From: Trebouxia sp. TZW2008 | Taxonomy: Eukaryota > Chlorophyta > Trebouxiophyceae > Trebouxiales > Trebouxiaceae | Reading direction: 5' to 3' | DNA length: 64,000 bases | Assembly: GCA_002118135.1 (NCBI GenBank) | Contig: BDIU01000075.1 | Span: 235,323 to 299,322, forward strand | Part shown: positions 25,501 to 36,302 of the stretch, piece after piece | Layout: every line of letters begins with the position of its first letter | How positions within the stretch are numbered: position 1 is the first letter of the stretch | The notes under the pieces: model-generated | What the model saw: only the letters and a program-made list of their open reading frames with translations | What the model was told of the DNA's origin: nothing | The model's database searches: none | Translations under genes and position numbers: made by a program

Positions 25501-25985
25501 GCAGCTCACATGTATTTCTCAAAGCCCTGATCAGGCTGCTTCTGGACTGCCTGCTGCAGAGCTGTGATTGCCTCCTGCTGTGGACCAGCCTCTGCAAGGA
25601 ATGCTCCCAAGGCATCCAAAATCATCATATCCTGCAGGGCACAGAAAATGCACGTGCCGTGACCGCGATCGCTTGTGCAAAGCCGGAAAGTCACCGCTTT
25701 TGACAAAACATTATTGATCCCTCAGTGTTTACCTGCGGCGCTAGTATGTGAGCTTGCCTCAACTTCCGACGCGCAGCTTCGAACTTGTCTTGCGCCATGT
25801 CCTGCTGCGCTTCCTCGTACAGAGCCATCGCCTGTCGTTTCAAAAGCGCTCTTCAGTATAGGTCGTACTCTTACGTCCTGCCTGCCGCACGACAAAGCAG
25901 GCGGACGCGGTGTGTCGGTTGCACAAATTCGATAGCTTACCTGCGACGATGCGTCATCTGCTGGCTGCAGCATATCAACAGCCAT
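22547..25985 (-). CDS. ACL4: ACL4-type TPR chaperone of ribosomal protein L4
   Basis: Eight exons: 25941-25985 (ATG at 25985), 25733-25831, 25510-25631, 25133-25220, 24484-24651, 23664-23927, 23046-23225 and 22547-22609 (stop), about 342 residues with all phases consistent. The order of TPR helices and signature segments follows the ACL4 family: DALGAFLAEAGPQQEAITAL, GFEKYMYLGQLLEGPEAV, an acidic KEGEERE-like lead into LLAEALCSLAELLLGTAE, a long acidic stretch (DESEADESNPDESALDEDE), FRFETAKLLIELDE, and ILDSLIEEDDSVPNVWYMLA. In yeast, Acl4 binds newly made Rpl4 and escorts it to pre-60S particles in the nucleus; the same role is inferred here. Intron 5 starts with GC (CAG then GCAAGC). The last exon is short and supported only by phase and splice sites. 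The gene is divergent from APC2. Confidence 0.85.
23966..24060 (-). repeat. Two acceptor-side copies of ACL4 exon 6
   Basis: The real exon 6 starts after ctgcag with GTGCTGGCAAGTCTT. Copies at about 24031-24060 (gtcctggcaagcttg) and 23966-23996 (gtgcgggcaagctc) lie upstream in the sense of transcription. The second has lost its CAG acceptor. Confidence 0.65.
24713..24798 (-). repeat. Acceptor-side copy of ACL4 exon 5
   Basis: The start of exon 5 (EGEEREEATELLAEALCSLA) is repeated about 130 bp upstream as EGEEREEDTELLAEALCSLA followed by ELLMGTAE. The copy keeps its frame but lacks the second half of the exon. Confidence 0.8.
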
Positions 25986-26357
25986 CTAGACAAGCGACGC
26001 GCTAGACAGGCGTTCTGCAATCGTCGCTTTCAGACTGAGACAGGCTATGTGCAGTCGGCAACGGCCTTAAGCCTTAGTCACTTAGCATACTTGCTCCGGA
26101 ACCATTTGTCCGCTAGTAAAGCTGGTCGATTAGGTCTCCGCTCCCTCCGCTTCACAGACATCAAAAGTAGCTGACGCAAGCAAAATTTCGCAGGTCGGCA
26201 TAGGAGATGTCTTCCCGACAAGTAGACTGTACCATTGCGCGGCATCTGCGGCTTTGAAGCGGGATCAATCAGCGTTGTGATCACGACGTACAAGGTCCGC
26301 GACAGGCTTGGCAGAGCTGGGCAGTCATCACGCTGCTGCCTGTTAACTGCAGCCACC
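25986..26357. promoter_or_regulatory. Divergent 5' region of ACL4 and APC2
   Basis: This 372-bp gap between two divergent ATGs is richer in CG dinucleotides than the neighbouring introns and contains no repeats. It is the shortest of the divergent gaps. A bidirectional promoter is inferred from position. Confidence 0.45.
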
Positions 26358-29300
26358 ATGGATGCAAAAGCCGCTGCGTTTACCGCTGCCTGGACCACGT
26401 TCGCCGACTCTGTCCACCGGCAGGTAAGACGAATCGACCGCTGTGTGCTTTGCACCTGGCAAACCAGGCTGCCTCAAGCTTGACTGTGTTTCATCGTGGC
26501 GCAGATGTCTGTGACCACAAGTCAGCAGTTAGCCGGATCGGCGAGCCAGTTCCAGGGACTACAAGATCTTTGTGCTGGAGGCCTGGCTTCACTGACCGCC
26601 AGTTATTTCTTGCAACAACTGCTGGTACATACAAAACTGGCGCCCCGTGAATACCAGCTGCTGCTATTGTCAGCGGTAGGGTGCAGTCTGTGACCGATGT
26701 ATACCCATTACTGTGTTCCTACAGGATGTTCTGCAAACTGTGCACATCAAGAACTTCTGGCAGCAATGTGCTCCCAGTGAAGGTCAGCAGGTTGCTCAGA
26801 CAGAGCAGGTCCTGACATCATCACTGCAGGTGATGTTCACGTATTCTGTTGCATTGCTTTTGCACCCTGCACAAGCCAAACAGCAGTGAACTCATGTTGA
26901 CCGTAGCAACCTGATTGGCTACCTTGGTGCATGTGTGCCGCTTGCAATCCCAACGTACTGTGGTGCGACAACATCTGCATGTGCTCAACATTTCTGATCA
27001 CACAATTCACAACCCAAAGTATACATCAAAGACAATCTGATGCACATGCGCTGCTTGCAATCATATTCAAATGCATTGACTTTGGCATCGGTTATTGCCT
27101 CCAGACACTCTTTTGCCCAAGGTACAAATGCTTTGCTTGCAGAACCTGTGTGCTGTGGTGCGGCGCCATCTGCATCTGATCAAGCAGCTGCAGCAGCAGA
27201 TGTGGGCCAGCTTAGGGTCAGCTGCTCAGACCAGCAGTGCATCAACACTGTTAGGGCTGCAGCAACAGTACATGAGAACTGCAGGCGCCATGCTGTCCAT
27301 AGCAGCACCCATTAGCGTGACAGGTACGATTGTGCCAAGCATCGCTCTGAATCAACTATTACACATTTACTGTGTCAGATGTGGTTTTGTTAAGCAACTT
27401 TGCACAGGCGGTATGCAAAAGCACTGACATGAGCACCCATCAGTGTGACCAATCAGTGATCTGCAGAACCTTTGTGTAAGCACGCTTGTGAGAAACCATC
27501 AAAGTGACAGGTAGCTGCATGTCAAGCAGTGATGCATGCTCACATGCAGACATGCTGAGCCACTACTTTGGCGCTAAGCTGTCACAGCTTAGTCAAGCCA
27601 CTTTGAAATCCAGCAGTAACAGTGACAGCGATGCTGATGAGGAAGAAGAGGGTCGGGCAGAGCCTATGGATATGGGTGGCAGCCCTAGGTCAGCCAAAGT
27701 CCTTATGGGAGAAGAATGGGGCAGCCAGCTGCAACAGGTTCTGCAATATCTACAGCAACTGGGCTTACAGGTCAAGCTTTTTGTCGTGCTTGAGTAGACT
27801 GCATAAGCTTGTGTTTCTGCAGCCTTCTCAAATTGCTGAAACTGAGCTCATGACTTTTGCCAGATACACCTTTACCACATCATGCCTACAGCAAATGGGT
27901 TTACAGCTACCATGTCTGCAGCTCTGTCGTCTTGATTGAGGGCTGCTGAAGATGTCTGAAGCTGACAGTGTTTCTGGGCTGTCTTGTGCTGCTTGCAGTG
28001 GTGTTGCTGCCAGTCATCAGCAAATTGCACTGGCAATCTAGAGACGGCCATGTTTCTGATATCCTTGCAGCATGAGAATTAAGATTTTTTTTTGCATTAT
28101 AAGGATGATGTTTGTGTATCAAATAGCTCTTCAGTCCCACAACCCATCTCCTCATCTGGATTTTCCTTACATGCCCATTCACCTTCTTCATTTGGCAGGC
28201 ACAGAGTGAGGAGGCGTACACCGCAGTGGTGTGTCAGCACGTGCAGCATCACCTAGCGAGCAACACAAAGAGGATATGTTTCCCCGCCACAGTCCTGCCT
28301 TCAGCCACAGATGTCGTTCAATCACATGTTCCAACTTGCTCTTCTTCCATGCTGCCTGAACGTCAACGTTGTGGCAAACGCAGGCAGAGAGTGAGGAGGC
28401 GTACACAGCCGTGGTGTGTCAGCATGTGCAGCACCAGCTAGCCACTTACACCAACAGGGCGTTTGACCTGCAGCATCAACTGCAACCACTTATGGACTTC
28501 TTGCAGTCTGTTGTCCCACCTTGATGCTTCTCCTATGCTCATTCACATTGCTGTTCCTGGCAAGCACAGGCGGAGAGTGAGGAGGCATGTGCAGCAGGTG
28601 TGTCAGCATGTGCAGCACACTCAGCCAATCACAACAGGATGTTCCACTTGCCAATCCTACTTTCTATCACCAAACTTTGATCACTCTTTTTCATCAACTT
28701 CTGTCTCCTTTTTACATGTGCTGCCTGTCTTGGTACATGCAGGCCTTGAGTAAGGAGGCGTACACAGCCGTGGTGTGTCAGCATGTGCAGCACCAGCTGG
28801 CTAGTCATACCAACAGGATCTTCCACTTGTCAAACCCTACCTTCTATCACCAAAATCTACTCATTCTTTTCTCATTAAGATTTGCCTCCGTTTTTGACTT
28901 GTGCTGCCTTTCTCTGCACATGCAGGCAGAGAGTGAGGAGGCATACATGGCTGCGGTGTGTCAGCATGTGCAGCAGTCACTCGGCCAGCCACACCAAAAG
29001 GGTCCTCTTGTGCCACGGTCTACTCAGCACTTCCAGACAGTCTACCAACATTCTTTCCCTGCATAAGCTGCTTGCTGTTGACTCATCCTACCTTTCTTGG
29101 CAATCGCAGGCTGAAAGTGAGGAGGCGTACACAGTCGTGGTGTGTCAGCATGTGCAGCTTCACCTGGCCAGCCACACAAAGAGGGTGTTTGACACGCCAG
29201 TGCTACCATCAGCCCAAGCCTATGTTGCGGCAGTGCCTCTGGACTTCCTGCGCCTCCTGCTGACAAATGTGAGCCAGGTCCTCTTCTTCAGCTTGTCCTA

Positions 29301-32300
29301 AGTCTTGTTCCTCCACTGCATCTGCTTTGCCTGCATAAAGCTGTCCTCAGCTTGAGCCTATGCAGCAGCAGTGCCTCTTGACTTCCTATGCCTCCTGCTG
29401 CCAGATGTGAGTCTCTCTTCCTTTTTCATCCCCTCTTTCTCTTCCTCAGGATTTGCGTATCTGATCACTACTCTTCTTCCTCTTTGGGTGTGGCTGCAGT
29501 GCCTCTGGACTTCCTGCGCCTCCTGCTGCCTGATGTGAGCCAGGTCCTATTCTTCAGCTTGTCCTAGGATGTGTTCCTCTACTGCATCTGCTTTGCCTGC
29601 ATAGCCCTGTCCTCAGTCCAAGGCTATGTAGCAGCAGTGCCTCTTGACTTCCTATGCCTCCTGCTGCCAGATAAGAGTCTCTCTTCCTTTTTCATCCCCT
29701 CTTTCTCTTCCTCAGGATTTGCATCTCTGATCACTGCTCTTCTTCCTCTTTGGGTGTGGCTGCAGTGCCTCTGGACTTCCTGCGCACCCTGCTGACGGAT
29801 GTGAGCCAGGTCCTCTTCTTCAGCTTGTCCTAGGATTTGTTCCTCTACTGCATCTGCTTTGCCTGCATAGTCCTGTCCTCGGTCCAAGCCTATGTAGCAG
29901 CACTGCCTCTGAACTTTCTGCGCCTCCTGCTGCTTGATGTGAGTCACATGGATCTTCACGCTTGCGCCCCTTGGTTTTCTGCAGTGCCCTGCATTGTTTC
30001 CCACTGGGCGCTCAAGGCTAGACGCATCAGTGTCTCGAAATCTTGAGTCCACAACAGCATCAGCTTCATGTTCATGGCCTTCAAGTCAAGGTGTAAAGCT
30101 GGCAAAGGCAGCTGCCTGAATGCGTCAGACTGCATGATCCCAGCTGTCAAAGCGCAAACTGCTGCTACCTGCATGTCAAGCACATTCTTATGTGTGTCAT
30201 CCTGCGTGCAGTTGCAGGGTCAAAGACGCGGCCTGCACCACTGGCAAAGCCGGTTAGCTACTATGTATGTGAGACAGTAGGGCAGCCACGGATCAAGGAG
30301 ATGTGTGACATTGTGGTCAACCAATCGGAAAATTGGCCTGCTGTGCAAGACAGCAAAGTTTTACATCTTCACACTGCTTGCCTTGCATGCACTCGGTCAG
30401 GGCAGATGCAGCCTACAGCAGTGGCAAAGCAGGCTCAGCCACCATGTGTATGAGACAGTCGGGCAGCCACGGATCAAAGAGATGTTTGGCATTGTTGTGG
30501 ACTCCCTGAAAACCGCCCAGCTGTGCAAGACATCATAGCTTCCACATCCCTATGTTGCTCACCTTGCACGCAAATACAGGGTCAGGGCAAATGCAGCCTG
30601 CAGCAGTGGCAAAGCAGGCTTAGCTACTACGTGTACGAGACAGTGGGACAGCTGCGGATCAAAGAGATGTTTGACATTGTGGTGGACTACCCGGAAAGCG
30701 GCCCTGCCGTGCAAGACGTCAAGGAGTGCTTGGCTCACACCAATCTGCATCGCCGCTTTGTAGCAGGCTTCAAAGAAGCTATCAGGGAGAGATTGCTTCA
30801 TGCAGGTCCTGTCTGTGTTCCTTCAGCAGCATCAGCACAGCCTCATCACTGTTTGCTGCTTGCTTGCTTGCCTGCTTGCTTGCTTGCTTGTTTGCTTGCT
30901 TGTTTGCTTGCTTGGACGAGACACTTGCATCTCACAGCACCAATTTCCGTTGTGGGCATTGTCAGTGTACAGCAACAACTCAAGCTGCATCCATTGTAAA
31001 GCATGTATTCAGTCCGATAAGCTTCTCTAAGCTGACCATGTCCTTCACAACTAATGTTTCCTTGAGTATTGCAGAGCTTCAAAGTGCAAGCACTAACACC
31101 AGTCTTGCAAATTGGTCATGGTCAATGTGACTGTACCTTCCTCAAACAGTACACACCATCAAATTGCAAATGATTCTGAGTCTGATGGGTTGATCATGAA
31201 TGCTGACTGATGCTGCAGGTGCCGCAACCAGTGACATCATAGAGCAGTATGTGTCAACCATCAAGACTCTACGTGAAGTGGACCCAACAGGTTAGTCAAC
31301 TTACACATACTTCTAGTCAATGCACAGAATGATGTGCGCATGTCTTGTGATCCATGTCGCGCCTCACGGCTCACGGAACTCAATGACTCAAGCCAGATCT
31401 GCAGAGCAAATATGTGACTCAATGCACCACCTTTTCTGCTTGGTTCCATATTTTCACAAGGGAGATCACTTTGTGCGTCTTTATGGTCTGGATATTATTT
31501 GCTGAAGTTGCGCATACAGCACGCCACCTGCGATTTTTGCTTAACAAGAGTATTCTATCTTGAATAAGATGCTGACCTCTTGAGCTGTGAAACAGTGCCT
31601 GCTGGGCAATGCAGCTTGAAGTTGATGACGCTGACTGCTCAAACTTACCAAAAATTGTGAGGACTGTGCAGCTTGAAGTTGAGAATGATTCCCATTTGAT
31701 CTCGACAATCGTTTGCATTTCATGATGATGACCTCTGCTGTACTCAGTGGGTTTTGGCCTCTGCAGCTGTGCTGTTGGAAGCTGTGGCAGAGGACATCCG
31801 TGAGTACCTGCGAAGCAGGCGGGACACCATCAGGTGCATCGTGACCATGTTGACTGATGACTCGGGCGGCGCGAGCGCTGAGGGCGAGGGCGAGTCGCTC
31901 TTTGAGGAGCTCAAGCGCAATGTTGCAGATGAGGTACATTTCCCCTTGCTTGCAAGTGTTCTTGTCACAATGAGCAAGATGCAGAAACAGGAAGCAGAAG
32001 TCTTACCATGCTGACTGATGACTCGGGCGGCACGAGCGCTGAGGGTAAGGGCGAGTATCTTTTTGAGGAACTTGAGCGCAATGTGCAGACGAGGTACATT
32101 TCCCCTTGCTTGCAAGTGTTCTTGTTACAATGAACAAGATGCAGAAACAGGAAGCAGAAGTGTTACCATGCTGACTGATGACTCGGGCGGCGCGAGCGCT
32201 GAGGGCAAGGGCGAGTCCCTCTTTGAGGAGCTCAAGCGCAATGTTGCAGATGTGACGTGACTTTGTTGTCTGCCCTGTGATTCTCCCTAAAGGGTCAACA

Positions 32301-35300
32301 AGGAAAGAAGGTGATGTAAAGTAGGAGCTTTGGGTGTGCTATATTGACAAACCTTCCTGGCTGACAGCATGGGGTCCGTTCTGTTGGTTCCCCAATAAGG
32401 AGTTCCTTATTGCCTTTTACATGACTGTCCCAACGCCCTTTTGTTCTGCTGCTGCTGCTGCTGCTGCCGCTGCTGATGTAGGGTGAGGACAGTCATGGTG
32501 AAGCTGAGGCAGACGAGGCAGCTCTGGCATCTGCAGAAAGCTGGCAGCCAGACTCAATTGATGCGGAGCCTCAGTCCTTTGCTTGGTCCTTGACCCTTTC
32601 TTGCCTTGTCTTGAGAGTGTTATCATTTGCCTTCTGTTTCATATTCTTGATGCACTACATTCAGGGACCGTGATGCTGATGAGGCTGAGACAGATGAGGC
32701 AGCTATAGCATCTGCTGAGAGGTGGCAGCCAGACCCAACTAATTTAGTGTCCAGCTGAAGTGCTTGCAGCGCGCTTGTCTGAACAGCCTTCTGTTGTATC
32801 CTTCTTCAGGGTGAAGACACCTTGTGGCAACTGTCTGCATCTTCAGGGTGATGATGAAGCTGCAACAGATGAGGGAGTTCTAGAGTTTGCTGAGAGCCGG
32901 CAGCCACACCCAACTGCTGTAGACCCAGTCATCTTGCTGCCCTTCATGTCTAACATGCTTGCCTCAAACTGATTGCTTATATCCGTTGCCTTCTCAAAAT
33001 TTCCTTCTTCTTTGGGGTGAGTACAATGATGACGAGGTTGCAATAGATGAGGAAGTTCTAGAGTCTGATGAGGGCTGGCAGCCACACCCAATTGCTGTAG
33101 ACCCAGCCACCTTGCTGCCCTTCACGTCCAACATGCTTGCCTCGAACTGAATGCTTGTGTCCCTTTTCTGTTTTTGCCTTCTCACAAAATCCTTCTTCAG
33201 GGGTGAGGACAGTGCTGATGAGGCTGAGACAGATGAGGCAGCTCTAGCATCTGCTGAGAGCTGGCAGCCAGATCCAATTGATATTCCCCACCTCCTCTCA
33301 ACTTTAAATCGCAAATCTGAAGCCACCTCCTTTACGCTGTTTTTTTTTGTTTTGTTTTTTTTCCTGGCGTCTCAAACGTGTTTTATTAATCTTTTCAGGG
33401 TGAGGACAGTGATGAGGAGGCTGAAACAGATGAGGCAGCTCTAGCATCTGCAGAGAGTTGGCAGCCAGACCCAATTGATGCTGACCCAAGCCGCAGCGCC
33501 CGCAGCCGGCGCATGCATGACATCATTAGCATGCTGGTGGGCATATATGGCAGCAAAGAGCTCTTCATTACTGAGTACAGGCAAGCGCATTCTGTCATGC
33601 TCTATTGTTGCATGAACTGCAGGAATGCCGACTGTATTTCATGCTTGTGATGCAGTGACTGCAGTGATGCTGGTCGCTTGATGTCATTCTGCCTCTTGCG
33701 TTCCAGATCCTACAGCTAGCTCATGTACACAGGCTGCAATTGTTCATGGTATATTGGTTGGAGCTACTACAAATGAACAACCGCCAGAAACAAATTATGA
33801 CATAATATTCATGCATTCTGGATTTTGTAGTTGTGCTAGCACGATCAACATTTGCTGTGTGCCTTGCGTGCTTGCACTGCGTCCTGCAACTGTCTACAGG
33901 CAGCTGCAGGGCAGTGCTGAGTGGTCAAGGGCTTTGCGCCCATCAAGAGCACTGAGCAAATTGCAAAGCAGATGTTTTGTTTGATATATACAAGGCAGAG
34001 CGTGGAGACATTTACTGAGCAACAAGACCAGCAAACCTGTACAGCAAGTCTGAACAACATAACAACAACAGAGGCACCTGCAATGGTTGCTGCAGGGCCA
34101 TGCTGTCAGACAAGCTGCTCAGCAAAACTGACTACAACTGTGACCGGGAGATCCGCACTCTGGAGCTGCTGAAGCTGCGCTTTGGCGATGCTAACCTGCA
34201 CAACTGTGAGGTAGGGTATTTGGAACTGGAATTGAGGTGAAGTTGGCACAGGCACGGGATCACAAGCCTGCGCAACTGTGGGATAAAGCATGTTGACCTG
34301 TGTCAAAGCCTTTTCAGATGTGTAGATGCTGCAACTATCACCCTAGCAGGTTCTGCAACTTGATCATCAAAACTGTACCTGGCATACAGTGGTATGGTTG
34401 CTTTGACTATCAAGATCATTTTGCAGGTGATCTTGAAAGACATTGCTGACAGCAAGCGCACCAGCGCCAACATCAAGGCTCTGCCAACAGTGGTGACCAG
34501 TCCTGTGAGAGGCAAAAGAGCCTCTATCATTGTCATCATTGTTACATCATCATAAGTTGACTGTTATGCTGCAGGTGATGCTGAAGCACATTGCTGACAG
34601 CAAACGCATCAAGGCCAACAACAAGGCGCTGCCAACAGTGGTGACCAGACCTGTGCAATGACTTAGACTTGAGGGTTCCAAATTACCATGCTGCAGGTCA
34701 CCGCTGACAGCAACTGATTCTGAGTGTTCATTTGTAACGTCCTGCAGGTGATGCTGAAGGATTTTGCTGACAGCAAGCGCATCAATGCCAACATCAAGGC
34801 TTTACCAATAGTGGTGAACAGCCCTGTGCAATGACTTATACTTGAGGGTTCCACTGTATCATGATGCAGGTCATCGCTGACAGCAAGTGGGTCTGGGTCT
34901 CAATTTATGACATGCTGTAGATGATGCTGAACGACGTTGCTGACAGCAAGCGCATCAACGCCATAATCAAGACTTCACCAACCTTGGTGAAGAGCCCTGT
35001 GAGAGATAGGAGGCTGAAACTTAACTTTCATCATTGTGAGATCATTGTAATTTGACGCTTGTGCTGCAGGTGATGCTGAGGGACATTGCTGACAGCAAGC
35101 GCATCAACGCCAACATCAAAGCTTTGCCAACAGTGGTGACCAGTCCTGTGAGGGGCAGCAGGCAGGATGCTGCCAGCAGACATTTGGTGCAATTCATTGG
35201 TGCAATGCATGAAAGTTGATATATGCTGCAGGTGATGCTGAAGGACATTGCAGGCAGCAGACGCATCAACACCAACTTCAAGGCTCTGCCAACAGTAGTG

Positions 35301-36240
35301 ACCAGCTCAGTGAGGGGCAGAAGGCTGGTGATTGCGATCCTTATCATTGTGAGATCATTGTGAGTTGATGACCATGCTGCAGGTGATGCTGAAGGACATT
35401 GCTGACAGCAAGCGCATCAATGCTAATATCAAGGCTTTGCCAACAGTGGTGACCAGCCCTGTGAGGGGCAGAAGGCAGGACGCTGCCAGCATACAGCCCT
35501 TGACCTCCACTGTCACTTCTGCCCTCTTCTGGCCTCCTCAACAGCAGGACACCTTGAAACTGCCCTCCCAGGCAAGGCTCAAGCTTTTTCTTTCATCCAT
35601 TCTTCTTGGCTCTTCGCAGTGGCTTGCCAGCTAGCATACAGCCCTTGACTGTCACTGTCACTTGAGCCCTCTTCTGGCCGCCCCAACAGCAGGACACCTT
35701 GTAAACTGCCCTCCCAGGTCCATCTCAGTCATTCTGTTGTTGTTTTCACTCTTCTGAAGTTCTTCTGCTGCTTGATGCTGGCTTAAGTGCAGCGCTTGAC
35801 ATTGACTGTCATTTCTGCCCTCTTCTGGCCGCCTCAATAACAAAATACCTTGAAAAGGTAAAACTCAAAGAAAGTTTTTCGTTTAAGCCAGTCTTCATGG
35901 CTTTCTGTAGTGGCGTGCTGGCCAGCACACAGCCTTTGACCTGTACTGTAAATTATGCTCTCTTCTGGCCGCCTCAGCAGCAGGACACCTTTAAACTGTC
36001 CTCCCAGGTATATCTCAGTCATTCTGCTGCTTTTTTTCCAATCTTTTCAACTTTTTCTGCTGCTTGCTGTCGGCTTTCAGTGCAGCGTTTGAACTCCACT
36101 GTCACTTGAGCCCTTTTCTGGCCGCCTCAACAACTACACACCATGAAGCTGTCCTCCCAGGTCAAACTCAGCTGTTGTTTTCCTTCAGCTTCTACGTCAT
36201 GCCCTTCTGCTTGATTGTCTAGGTAGTCTGCTGCTGTTGC

Positions 36241-36302
<62 letters not shown>

